Shown: positions 8,276-18,560, counted from the first letter of the stretch. The stretch is DNA of 64,000 bases from Candidatus Heimdallarchaeum endolithica (GCA_021513715.1 CP084167.1:2555174-2619173); one strand, 5' to 3'. Numbers and translations: made by a program. The notes: generated by a model not told the origin, from the letters alone.

Positions 8276-8755
8276 CTATAAAATTAAACGATAAAGATAA
8301 GCATTTTCTCTATCTTCATAATATTTTCGAATAGTCCTGATTCGCTTAAAACCCATTTTTTCATATAGGTTAATAGCATAATTGTTAGTTACTCTTACTT
8401 CAAGTTTAATTGAATTAAATCCTAGTTCTTTTACTCTAGTTATGAAGTATCTAAGTATCATTTTTCCGTATCCTTTCTTCCTAAAATTTCTATGAATTGC
8501 TATAGAAAGTATATGTGCTTCAGACTTAAATGATGATCTTCCTCCAAGAATGAAACCTATTATCTTGCTATAAGAATTATTATTATTTGATAAATTAACA
8601 TCAATTTCTAAAGCAAAGCATAGGTCAGGATTCTGAAAGAAAATTAAGGAAATATATAATTCAGGAAAAGGAAATGCAAATGTGATTCGCTCTAAATCAT
8701 AAACATCAACAATATCTTCAGTTTGCATTTCTCTTATCCGTATCATAAGTTTCAC
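8276..8755 (-). CDS. RimI-like GNAT N-acetyltransferase
   Basis: A 159-residue member of the GNAT fold that moves acetyl from acetyl-CoA to an amine, most likely the alpha-amino group of protein N-termini. The acetyl-CoA binding loop is visible in the segment FRKKGYGKMIL (motif A, about residue 95), preceded by strand AHILSIAIH and followed by LEVRVTNNYAINLYEKMGFK, which is characteristic of RimI and archaeal Ard1/NatA. The N-terminal part (MQTEDIVDVYDLERITF) also matches. It is convergent with nfnB and has its own promoter region shared divergently with the RNA at 8863. The substrate is inferred from family. Confidence 0.82.
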   Translation of the reverse strand: MKLMIRIREMQTEDIVDVYDLERITFAFPFPELYISLIFFQNPDLCFALEIDVNLSNNNNSYSKIIGFILGGRSSFKSEAHILSIAIHRNFRKKGYGKMILRYFITRVKELGFNSIKLEVRVTNNYAINLYEKMGFKRIRTIRKYYEDRENAYLYRLIL

Positions 8756-8830
8756 ATTTAGTAGTTATTGATTACAACCATAGTTTAACAGAAAAAAACT
8801 TTGTGTTCTGTTGAATAGTTTGAAATAGGG

Positions 8831-8842
8831 AAAGTTAAATAA
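8831..8842 (+). promoter_or_regulatory. TATA box for the H/ACA-like RNA
   Basis: AAAGTTAAATAA, with a purine-rich BRE-like run before it, is centred about 25 nt before 8863, exactly where the first RNA stem begins. It supports a dedicated RNA gene. Confidence 0.5.
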
Positions 8843-8862
8843 GACTTTGAGTAGATTCTTAT

Positions 8863-9102
8863 GCCTTCTATCGAGGACTTGTTAGAGGTTGTTTATGACA
8901 AACGATGAAAGCAAGAGCAAAAAGAAGGCTACAGCCTATCATATACGGGCTCTTTACCAAGTTGAGTGTGACACTCAGAACAATGAGGTTGAGTCAACCC
9001 TGATAGGCTACATTGGGTTCTCCTGAGGAGCTCTGCTAGCAGATGTGGGATTGTCCCAAAGATGAAGCTTAGTGTTAGCCTTGGGGGAACCCTTTAGTTA
9101 TA
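8863..9102 (+). ncRNA. Putative three-hairpin H/ACA guide RNA
   Basis: Three consecutive long hairpins of 67-78 nt fill the gene-free stretch between the acetyltransferase and tRNA-Val. Hairpin 1 pairs GCCTTCT (8863-8869) with AGAAGGC (8923-8929) and is followed by ACA at 8931. Hairpin 2 pairs AGCCTATCA (8933-8941) with TGATAGGCT (9001-9009) and is followed by ACA at 9010. Hairpin 3 pairs GGGTTC (9015-9020) with GAACCC (9087-9092), with an inner TGGGA/TCCCA stem; its ANA box is unclear (ATA at 9100). The ACA immediately after two stems, the hairpin length and internal GA/TGA pairs that could form K-turns match archaeal H/ACA RNAs, which guide pseudouridylation. I did not derive target sites. 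Confidence 0.65.
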
Positions 9103-9155
9103 TTGAAACAGAAAAATTAAAAATAGGTTGAAATTAAGCAATTTAGAAGAAAATA

Positions 9156-9230
9156 GGGGTAGTGGTCTAGTGGTATGACAACGCCTTCACGCGGCGTAGG
9201 TCGCAGGTTCAATTCCTGCCTACCCCACCA
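9156..9230 (+). tRNA. tRNA-Val(CAC), CCA encoded
   Basis: Acceptor stem GGGGTAG (9156-9162) pairs with CTACCCC (9220-9226); discriminator A at 9227 and encoded CCA at 9228-9230. The D arm is GTC/GAC, the anticodon stem ACGCC/GGCGT with loop TTCACGC, giving anticodon CAC (valine, GUG codons), and the T arm contains GGTTCAATTCC. There is no intron. Position 37 is G. The first codons of the methylase follow within 24 bp. Confidence 0.92.
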
Positions 9231-9253
9231 CCAACAATTTGTTGAGAAATCAA

Positions 9254-10225
9254 ATGTCAGAATCAAATATTGATCACGGATTTATTGACCTTTTTTCTGG
9301 AGCTGGAGGTTTTAGTTCTGGGTTTAGACTTGCTGGCTTTAAAGAATTACTAGTTATTGAAAGGAATCTCTCTGCCATAAAAACATACAACTTGAACCTG
9401 CCTGACGCAATTTGTATAAATGATGATATACGGAATATTCATTCTTTAGAAATAGAAAGAAAATGTTATCAAAAACCAACTGTCGTGTTAGCCTCTCCCC
9501 CTTGTGAACCGTTTACTTCTGCAAATACCAAACGAAAACCAACAACATGGGAAAGATTTTTTGAAGATCCCCAAGGGGATTTGATTTTTCATGCAATAAG
9601 GATAATCAAAGATTTAAATCCTGAATTTTTTGTTATCGAGAATGTTGTACCTATTATTGATGGTGAAGGAAGAGAAATTATTCTTGAAGCTTTTGCTGAC
9701 TCCAAATTCCCAACTATATATTTTAATGTTATTCGTGCTGAAAAACATGGTTCTCCTTCTTCTAGAAAGCGTGTTTTTATTTCTAACATCAATCTTGATT
9801 TGGAGAAGAAAAAAATTGTTACTGTAGGTCAAGTTTTATCTGGTCTCCAAGATCCTTCCTATCCAAATGATCTTCCTAATCACTTTCTAACTCCTATTCC
9901 AGATAAAATCCAAAAGAGAATTCATCAAATCAAACCTGGAAACGCTGCTGTTTATTTTGAAGGTGCATCAAGTGAAAAATTAAATTGGATTAGGCTTGAT
10001 AAAAACAAACTTTCTCCTACTGTGATGGGAAAATCTAGGTTTATTCATTTTGATCAAGATCGGGCTTTGACGATACGTGAGCATGGGCGATTAATGACTT
10101 TTCCAGATTATTATGAGTTTACTGGAACCGTTGAAGAAATGTATAATCAAGTTGGAGAAGCAGTTCCCCCACTAATTTCCTATTTGATTGCAAAAAAAAT
10201 TAAAGAAAAAATTTCTGAATCCTAA
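9254..10225 (+). CDS. Orphan C5-cytosine DNA methyltransferase
   Basis: Transfers a methyl group from S-adenosylmethionine to carbon 5 of cytosine in DNA. Conserved motifs appear in order: I (DLFSGAGGFSSG, SAM binding), IV (LASPPCEPF with catalytic C84), VI (FVIENV), VIII (SSRKRVF) and X (YNQVGEAVPP). The 323-residue length is that of a short single-domain enzyme. An in-frame TTG at 9239 exists, but the ATG at 9254 fits motif I spacing better. No restriction enzyme gene is adjacent, so it may act in self-marking, regulation or defence against incoming enzymes. It sits 24 bp after tRNA-Val, a classic acquisition site. Confidence 0.9.
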   Translation: MSESNIDHGFIDLFSGAGGFSSGFRLAGFKELLVIERNLSAIKTYNLNLPDAICINDDIRNIHSLEIERKCYQKPTVVLASPPCEPFTSANTKRKPTTWERFFEDPQGDLIFHAIRIIKDLNPEFFVIENVVPIIDGEGREIILEAFADSKFPTIYFNVIRAEKHGSPSSRKRVFISNINLDLEKKKIVTVGQVLSGLQDPSYPNDLPNHFLTPIPDKIQKRIHQIKPGNAAVYFEGASSEKLNWIRLDKNKLSPTVMGKSRFIHFDQDRALTIREHGRLMTFPDYYEFTGTVEEMYNQVGEAVPPLISYLIAKKIKEKISES

Positions 10226-10273
10226 TCAATTTTTCCAAAACATTTAATTTTTCTATGGTAAATTTCTTTTAGA

Positions 10274-11326
10274 ATGTCTTCGAGTAAATCATCAAGAAAA
10301 GTTAAACGAACAAATTTTGCCACCTTATCTAAAGGAATAATTAAAGCTGGGTATTGTGCTTCTTGTGGTGCTTGTGTAAGTGTTTGTCCTGTTAATAGCA
10401 TTGAAATGCATAATGATCTTCCAAAACTTGTTTCTACTTGCATTTCTTGTGGAGCTTGTGTTGATGCTTGTTATCGTTTTCAAAAACGTGAGAAGCAAAA
10501 GCAAGCAGCAATGAATCCAAATGACATTTTAGAAATATATACTGCTAGAACTAAAGATGAAAATATTTATTCTCAAGCTCAAAACGGAGGAGTTGTTACT
10601 ACTCTCCTTGTTCATGCACTTAAAGAAGGGATGATTGACGGAGCATTGATTACAGGTCAATACTCTACCCTTTTTGAACCTAAACCTCTATTAATAAATT
10701 CTCCAGAAGGAGTTATTCAAGGAGCAGGATCAAAATATGTTATTAGTAATAGTTTAACCAAATTAGATGCAATTCGTACTAGTCATAAAAAGAAAGCAGC
10801 AGTTGTGGGAGTTCCTTGCCATATTGAATCACTTACGCGAATTATGCAATTTGGATATCTTGGGCTTGAGCATAGGGTCGCATTGAAAATAGGTTTATTT
10901 TGTATGCACTCTTATGATAAAAATCTGCTCAAACAATTTGTGGCTGACAAATTTAACATTAGTCCTGAACAAATAATAAAGATGGACATTGATAAAGGTA
11001 AGTTTATCTTCATTACTGAAACAGAGAAATATAAGGTTAAGCTGTCTGAAGTCGATTCTGCTTTCTATAATGGTTGTCACTACTGTTCTGATTTTACTGC
11101 TGAATATGCTGATATCGCCGTGGGAAATATCGGTGTGGATGCAAAGAGTAATGTGGTTGTAATTCGTACTCAAAAGGGAAAAGAATTGTTTGATTCAGCG
11201 ATAGAAAAAGGACTTTTAGATGTGACAATGATTGATCCTCAAGAGTGGGAAGCAAAATTTGGGCTTGTTTTCAAACTTGAAAAAAGAAAGAAAAAAGAGG
11301 TTAAACCTCTCCCTCCTCTGGATTGA
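10274..11326 (+). CDS. FrhB-like F420-interacting iron-sulfur flavoprotein
   Basis: Belongs to the coenzyme F420 hydrogenase/dehydrogenase beta-subunit family. The N-terminus carries two ferredoxin-type clusters (CASCGACVSVCP near residue 30 and CISCGACVDAC near 56). The FrhB core follows, with QNGGVVTTLLVHAL, the VGVPCHIESL loop and CHYCSDFTAEYADIAVG near the end. Such proteins exchange electrons between F420H2 and ferredoxin or an attached enzyme. No hydrogenase or other catalytic subunit is next to it. It is immediately followed by the F420 glutamyl ligase gene, which supports a role in F420 metabolism. The redox partner is unknown. Confidence 0.85.
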   Translation: MSSSKSSRKVKRTNFATLSKGIIKAGYCASCGACVSVCPVNSIEMHNDLPKLVSTCISCGACVDACYRFQKREKQKQAAMNPNDILEIYTARTKDENIYSQAQNGGVVTTLLVHALKEGMIDGALITGQYSTLFEPKPLLINSPEGVIQGAGSKYVISNSLTKLDAIRTSHKKKAAVVGVPCHIESLTRIMQFGYLGLEHRVALKIGLFCMHSYDKNLLKQFVADKFNISPEQIIKMDIDKGKFIFITETEKYKVKLSEVDSAFYNGCHYCSDFTAEYADIAVGNIGVDAKSNVVVIRTQKGKELFDSAIEKGLLDVTMIDPQEWEAKFGLVFKLEKRKKKEVKPLPPLD

Positions 11327-11347
11327 TCATTGCTGGTGATTTTTTCA

Positions 11348-12097
11348 TTGAAAAAAATAGAACTTTTTTCTATCCCTTTTCCTATTGTTAAAAAAGGCGA
11401 TAACATAGCTGAACTAATTGTAAAAGAATTGATTGATAACAATATAAGAATTCAAGATGGAGATATTTTTGTTATTGCACATACTATTATCTCTCGTGCA
11501 GAAGGTAATGAGTACTACCTACCTTCTATTTCTCCTTCTTTTCTTGCTGAAATAATTTCTCGTAAAACAGGAAAAGATCCTTCATTGGTGCAGCTAATTC
11601 TAAATGAGTCTTCCTCTCTAGAAAAGGTTCAGAATAGGATTATTATTAGTAAACATCGTTTAGGATGGATATCTGCTAATGCTGCAGTTGACCAATCTAA
11701 TTCTCTTCCTAATCATGCAGTTACATTACCTACTGATCCTGAAAAAACTGCTAGAAAAATAGGTGTTTACTTGAAATTAAGATTAAAGAAGACTATTTCT
11801 GTATTAATTTCTGATACTCATGGTCGAGCACTCAGAAGGGGAGCGATTAATGTAGCTATTGGTTCTTATAATTTTTCAGTAATTGATGATGCAAGAGGAC
11901 GTAGAGATATTTTCGGTAATGAATTAAAATCTACTTTAGTTGCTTTGGCTGATGAGGTTTGTTCTGCTGCAGAATTATTAATGGGACAAGCTGATGAAAT
12001 GTCTCCAGTTGTTGTGGTAAGAGGATTTAATCAACGTTCTCCTGTTTCTTCAATTTATGAATTGCAATATGAAGATAATAAACGACTTTTTAAATGA
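11348..12097 (+). CDS. cofE: CofE, coenzyme F420-0:L-glutamate ligase
   Basis: Adds L-glutamate residues to F420-0 using GTP, the last step of archaeal F420 synthesis. The N-terminus IPFPIVKKGDNIAELI, the motif DIFVIAHTIISRAEGN, the GWISANAAVDQSN segment and SDTHGRALRRGAINVAIG are the family signature; length is about 249 residues, as usual. I prefer the TTG at 11348, because GGTGAT lies seven bases ahead and the protein then aligns with known starts; TTG 11330 and GTG 11336 are alternatives. The gene follows the FrhB-like gene closely and is unlinked to cofG/cofH at 47-49 kb. Confidence 0.9.
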   Translation: MKKIELFSIPFPIVKKGDNIAELIVKELIDNNIRIQDGDIFVIAHTIISRAEGNEYYLPSISPSFLAEIISRKTGKDPSLVQLILNESSSLEKVQNRIIISKHRLGWISANAAVDQSNSLPNHAVTLPTDPEKTARKIGVYLKLRLKKTISVLISDTHGRALRRGAINVAIGSYNFSVIDDARGRRDIFGNELKSTLVALADEVCSAAELLMGQADEMSPVVVVRGFNQRSPVSSIYELQYEDNKRLFK

Positions 12098-12170
12098 AAA
12101 AAGCGTAAGTTTAAATAATAACTAAATTAATTCAATCAACGAAAGCAATTCGCTTGTAAGGTGTTATTAG

Positions 12171-12890
12171 GTGTTTAAACGTTCAAAACGCTCAAAACTT
12201 GAAGAAGCAAATGTACTTTTAGGAGAAGCAAAAGTTTTAGGTCAGCAAAAAAAATATCAAGAAGCTGTTGAAGCGATTGAAAAAGCAATAGTACTATTCA
12301 CACATGAGAATGATAGACAAAAACTTGATTTGTCTAAGGCATTACTTTATGAATTTAAAGCTGAGCAATCTATAAAGTCTAATCGTGCTTTAGAAGCTTC
12401 CAATTATCTTGGACGAGCTGGAGGCTTCTATATGCGTCTACATATGGTTAATGACTTGAATCGAGTATACAAAAAACAAGCAGACATTCTACTTATTTTG
12501 GCTAGACAAACCATGAAAGAAAAGCATTTTATTGAAGCAGCATCTTATTTTGAGCAAGCTGCTATGGCTTATCAAAAATTAAAGAATAAAGAGATGGAAC
12601 TCGACTGTAAAGCCAAATCTTATGTTTCTCGAGCTGCAGCAGAAAAAACAATATCTGGTAGAAAAGTTTTTCTTAGAAAAGCAGTGGAATTGATGAAGGA
12701 AACAGGAACAGATAATCCAATAATAAAAGGCCATTTAGCCTATTATAATGGGTTATTTATAAAAGATGAAAAGAAGGAAGAAGCTCTTCGTTATTTTAGT
12801 GAGGCATTACAAAATTATCAAAAAGCTGGAATGTCAAAAAGGGTAGAAGAAATAAAAAAGATGATTGATGATCTAGCTACAAACCTATAA
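12171..12890 (+). CDS. TPR/SNAP-like helical repeat protein
   Basis: A 239-residue all-helical protein built of tetratricopeptide-like pairs: repeats centred near residues 14-40 (EAKVLGQQKKYQEAVEAIEK), 55-85, 115-140 (EKHFIEAASYFEQAAMAYQK) and 195-225 (EKKEEALRYFSEALQNYQKA). There is no signal peptide or membrane helix. The regular helical layers resemble both bacterial-type TPRs and the eukaryotic SNAP fold, which is seen in Asgard genomes; sequence alone cannot decide. The GTG start has TTAGGTG next to it, and a TATA-like TTTAAATAATA lies near 12109. It probably acts as an adaptor; no partner is evident. Confidence 0.6.
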   Translation: MFKRSKRSKLEEANVLLGEAKVLGQQKKYQEAVEAIEKAIVLFTHENDRQKLDLSKALLYEFKAEQSIKSNRALEASNYLGRAGGFYMRLHMVNDLNRVYKKQADILLILARQTMKEKHFIEAASYFEQAAMAYQKLKNKEMELDCKAKSYVSRAAAEKTISGRKVFLRKAVELMKETGTDNPIIKGHLAYYNGLFIKDEKKEEALRYFSEALQNYQKAGMSKRVEEIKKMIDDLATNL

Positions 12891-12929
12891 TGTTCATTTC
12901 TTGCCCTTTTTTAGAAGTTATGCAGTTAT

Positions 12930-13523
12930 TTATTTAATAAATGGTTTTCTAAACTTCAAAACTTCTTCTTCACTTTGTATAGCTAGTCTCGCTGCATGAG
13001 AAAAAAGATTCTCGACATTTTCAGCTGATAAAGCAGATGTTTCTATGTAATCAAAGTTATTTTCTTTAGCGTATTCTTCTGCTTTTTCTCTTTCTACAGT
13101 TCTTGCATTAGTTAAATCGCTCTTATTTCCACATAAAATAATGGGTATTTCAGAACATTTTTTCTTTATTTCACTAACCCAAAAAGGAACATCATCGAAT
13201 GTTGCAGTTTTTGTAATATCATAAACTACAATAGCGACTTTTGCTCCTAGAAAATATTTCTGTCTGACAAACCCAAAAATCTCTTGTGCTCCTGTATCCC
13301 ATAAGCTAATTCTAACTTTAACATCATCAGTTAGTATGTCTTTAGACAAATTCTCGTTTAATTCCTCTTTTGTTAAGGATAGACTTTTAGTTAACCAACT
13401 TACACCCATTGTTGGAATATATGAATAAGAAAAGGTGTTCATTGTATACCTTCTTGCTAATGAGGTTTTACCAACAAAAGCTGAACCAATTGTAATTATT
13501 TTATATAAATGCCGTTCTATCAT
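12930..13523 (-). CDS. Ras/Rab-like small GTPase with altered G3 motif
   Basis: A 197-residue GTP-binding switch protein of the Ras superfamily. Motifs: G1 GSAFVGKTS (13-21), switch I T38 (YIPTMGVSW), G3 WDTGAQE (D76), G4 NKSD (133-136) and G5 ETSAL (161-165). An insertion of about 15 residues lies before G3. The invariant Gly of DxxG is Ala here (DTGA instead of DTAG), while the catalytic-type Gln keeps its place. There is no C-terminal cysteine for lipidation. The start is the ATG at 13523, three bases after the stop of the longin-like gene and preceded by GGAGAT; an upstream in-frame ATG (13586) lies inside that gene. The two are clearly cotranscribed. Confidence 0.88.
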   Translation of the reverse strand: MIERHLYKIITIGSAFVGKTSLARRYTMNTFSYSYIPTMGVSWLTKSLSLTKEELNENLSKDILTDDVKVRISLWDTGAQEIFGFVRQKYFLGAKVAIVVYDITKTATFDDVPFWVSEIKKKCSEIPIILCGNKSDLTNARTVEREKAEEYAKENNFDYIETSALSAENVENLFSHAARLAIQSEEEVLKFRKPFIK

Positions 13524-13525
13524 TT

Positions 13526-14374
13526 TTATCTCCAAAATATTTCTACTAATTTTCTTTCGATGTTTATACTGCTTAAACGCCTCCATTCATCAAGAATCAA
13601 CGGTTTTGTGTTTTTATTAATTAATTCTCTAAATTGTTCAGGACTAAAGTATTTTCTGATGATATCTACTAATTCAGAAGTGAAATTAAGGAATATTTCT
13701 TTCATTTGGCTACAGTTTTCAATTTCTGTTATCTGTATTGAGTTTAACTCATCTTTTATAAAAAATCCTTCCTTATTAAAGAAAAATAATTTATCAATTT
13801 CCTTATAATCATTTATTAGTTTATTAACATCGATTCTTAATAATTGGTTAATTTCTTCCTCGTTGGATTGCGATTTTGTAGCTTTTTTTATTCCTGTACA
13901 TAAAGAGTTTATAATATTCTCAAATATTTCTAATAAATTCCTGAACTCAATATCTTTCACATGATTTGATATAATCGAATTAACTTTGAAAACTTCAGAA
14001 ATTACCATAGACGGTGATAAAGGTTTTTTTACTAGTTTAATTTCATCTAGGAAATTTTTAGCTGTTTCTTTATCATAAATATCAAATGAGTATAGAAAGA
14101 GATTCATTAAAAAAAATAATTGAGAATATGCGATTCCTTCCTTTTGCTCTTGAGAAATCAGTACAAATATAAAATCATACTTTTCTTCAATTAATACAGT
14201 AGTTTTCTTAAAGATCACTTCTCGTAATTGACCTAGTTCTCTCTGTTCTCCCATTTTTATAAATTCTAATAGCCCTGAAAAATGCTCTGGTTTAAGAATT
14301 AAATTTTCACTATTGGGTGTGTCTGTAAAGATAGTGTCATAGTTATTTTTGTTTAGTATATAAAAATTAGCCAA
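13526..14374 (-). CDS. Longin/roadblock-like protein coupled to the small GTPase
   Basis: A 282-residue soluble protein. The first 95 residues follow the layout of longin-type domains: a strand (FYILNKNNYDTIF), an acidic turn, a helix (HFSGLLEFIKMG), then strands with REVIFKKTTVLIEEK and YDFIFVLISQEQ, and a helix FFLMNLFLYSF. The remaining 180 residues are helical, Lys/Glu-rich and not recognised. Longin and roadblock domains scaffold GTPase exchange or activating factors in eukaryotes and are abundant in Asgard archaea, often beside GTPases. Its stop is three bases from the GTPase start, so it is probably a regulator of that switch. The fold call is by eye and could be wrong. Confidence 0.5.
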   Translation of the reverse strand: MANFYILNKNNYDTIFTDTPNSENLILKPEHFSGLLEFIKMGEQRELGQLREVIFKKTTVLIEEKYDFIFVLISQEQKEGIAYSQLFFLMNLFLYSFDIYDKETAKNFLDEIKLVKKPLSPSMVISEVFKVNSIISNHVKDIEFRNLLEIFENIINSLCTGIKKATKSQSNEEEINQLLRIDVNKLINDYKEIDKLFFFNKEGFFIKDELNSIQITEIENCSQMKEIFLNFTSELVDIIRKYFSPEQFRELINKNTKPLILDEWRRLSSINIERKLVEIFWR

Positions 14375-14497
14375 TTAGTACACCTTTCTAATATTAATTA
14401 GAAAATAAATTTAAACTTATTCCTTTATCAGTTTCTGTACTAACTTGTCTGATTTTTGTATTTCTTTCATTTGTTTTAGAAGTATAAAAAAAGTGGA

Positions 14498-16690
<2,193 letters not shown>

Positions 16691-16732
16691 TTATTTCCTC
16701 TGATGAAATTTATTTATTATTCCTTGATCCAA

Positions 16733-16758
16733 AACCTTAATTGACCTTTATTAAGGTT
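16733..16758. promoter_or_regulatory. Nine-base inverted repeat upstream of cdc48
   Basis: AACCTTAAT (16733-16741) and ATTAAGGTT (16750-16758) are perfect complements with an 8-bp spacer. On the minus strand they lie immediately ahead of the AT-rich presumed TATA (about 16710-16725) and start codon (16687) of cdc48. It could be a dimeric regulator site; a terminator for the upstream reductase gene is the alternative. Confidence 0.45.
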
Positions 16759-16847
16759 ATTTTTTGACAGCATTTTATTAACAAATGAGATATTAGTATA
16801 TATATTATAAACCCTCTAAAAAAGAAAGAAAAAAGAAGAAGGTACTA

Positions 16848-18560
16848 TTAACACCCTGGAGTAAAGTAAGGCTTAAGTTCTCCAATATGTGAATCTTCTT
16901 CAAGAGTTGCTATCTGATAAATTTTATACCCTCCAGTTAGATTCCTTGGATCAAAACCATGTTGCTTTAGAATTCGGTACGCAAGATAAGAAGTAAATCC
17001 TGTTATACAATGTAAGTATACTGGTTGATTTTTTGGAATCTCATCTAGTCTTTCTCTTAGTTGACCAATTGGGATGTTTATCGCTCCTGGAATACAACCT
17101 TCAGCATGTAATTCTGGCCCTCTTACGTCAATAATTGTTGCCCCTTCTTCTTTTAATCTATGCGCTTCATTCCAATGCCATATTTTTACTTCTCCCCTCA
17201 TAACGTTAGAAGCAACAAAACCAGCCATATTTACACAATCTCTAGCGCATCCAAATTGTGGAGCATAACATAATTCAAGATTTTCTAAGTCATATACAGT
17301 CCCCTTAAAATTTATGACTGTTGCAATGACATCTATCCTTTTTTCTGTTCCTGGACCTCCTACTGCTTGTGCGCCCAATATTCTACCATCTTTAGTGTCA
17401 AAAATTAATTTCATTGATATTTCTTGTGCATTAGGGTAGTAGCTTGCATGATTTTGGGGATGAACATAGATTTTCTCATAGTTGGTAATCCCTAATGATT
17501 TAAGTTGTTTTTCGTTTAAACCTGTTTGAGCAACAGTTTTATCAAAAACCTCAAGTACTGCAGTTCCTATTGAACCTTTATAAGTTGTTTTTCTTCCTGC
17601 AAGATTGTCTGCAGCTATTCTTCCTTCTCTATTAGCTGGACCAGCAAGAGGAACAATAGTGGGTTTTCCTGTTATATAATTCTTAACCTGAACAGCATCT
17701 CCAACAGCATAAATATCAGGATCTGAGGTTTGCATGTGTTCATTGACTATTATATATCCACGCTCAGTTAATTCAAGTCCACAGTCTTTAGCTAAATGTG
17801 TGTCCGGCCTGATTCCTATACTTAAAATAACAAGATCTGTTTCGATTTTTCTACCACTTTGAGTAATAACCTTATATTTTCCTTCTCCACCTGTTGGCTT
17901 TTCAAAACCTGCAACTCCATCACCTAGAATTAGTTTTACTCTATTTAGTACAAGCTCGTTATGGACAAATTGTGCCATCTCTCTATCTAATGTTGGCAAA
18001 ACTTGGTCTAAAAGTTCAATCACTTTTACACGAATACCTCTCCGACTAAGATTTTCAACCATTTCTAGTCCTATATACCCTGCTCCGATTACTGTAGCTG
18101 TAACAGGGTTATTCTTCTCAATAAAGTCATATATCTTTTCTGTATCTGGAATATTACGAAGCGAAAAAATAGGAATACCATCCATTCCTCTAAAAGGCGG
18201 GCGAATTGGTTCTGCACCAGGAGCTAACACAAGTTTATCATAAGAAAGTTCGTATTCTTTTCCAACTTCTCTGTTAAGTACTTTAACTGTCTTTTTTTCT
18301 CTGTCGATAGAAGTAACTTCATTCATTACTCTAACATCAATATTGAAGAATTGTTTGAATTTTTCTGGTGTCATAAGTACTAATTTTTCTCGTTCTTGTA
18401 TCACTTTTCCAATATAATAGGGAAGTCCACAATTGGCAAAAGATACATAGGGTCCTCGTTCTAGTATAACTATTTCTGCAAATTCATTCAATCGCCTATA
18501 TCTAGCTGCTGTGCTTGCACCACCAGCAACTCCACCTATAATTACTATTCGTTTTTTCAA
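16848..18560 (-). CDS. CoA-disulfide reductase with C-terminal rhodanese domain
   Basis: Flavoprotein of the class using NAD(P)H to reduce CoA disulfide, CoA persulfide or polysulfide. FAD motif VIIGGVAGGASTAARYRR opens the 570-residue protein, the active-site Cys is C44 in SFANCGLPYYIGK, the NAD fold begins at TATVIGAGYIGLE, and the FAD-closing motif is DIYAVGDAVQ. The C-terminal 100 residues form a rhodanese domain with its Cys in YLHCITGFTSYLAYR, which would carry sulfane sulfur. Three further cysteines sit in the normally Cys-free dimer-interface segment LELCYAPQFGCARDC. Together with the Nfn/Sud pair it suggests sulfur redox chemistry. Confidence 0.92.
   Translation of the reverse strand: MKKRIVIIGGVAGGASTAARYRRLNEFAEIVILERGPYVSFANCGLPYYIGKVIQEREKLVLMTPEKFKQFFNIDVRVMNEVTSIDREKKTVKVLNREVGKEYELSYDKLVLAPGAEPIRPPFRGMDGIPIFSLRNIPDTEKIYDFIEKNNPVTATVIGAGYIGLEMVENLSRRGIRVKVIELLDQVLPTLDREMAQFVHNELVLNRVKLILGDGVAGFEKPTGGEGKYKVITQSGRKIETDLVILSIGIRPDTHLAKDCGLELTERGYIIVNEHMQTSDPDIYAVGDAVQVKNYITGKPTIVPLAGPANREGRIAADNLAGRKTTYKGSIGTAVLEVFDKTVAQTGLNEKQLKSLGITNYEKIYVHPQNHASYYPNAQEISMKLIFDTKDGRILGAQAVGGPGTEKRIDVIATVINFKGTVYDLENLELCYAPQFGCARDCVNMAGFVASNVMRGEVKIWHWNEAHRLKEEGATIIDVRGPELHAEGCIPGAINIPIGQLRERLDEIPKNQPVYLHCITGFTSYLAYRILKQHGFDPRNLTGGYKIYQIATLEEDSHIGELKPYFTPGC

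Noticed and set aside
8863..9102. RNase P RNA or SRP RNA as explanation for the structured region
   Set aside because: The conserved GAGGAAAGTCC and AGANNGAAT elements of RNase P and the GGAAGG-type S-domain loop of SRP RNA are absent; hairpin length and ACA positions fit H/ACA better.
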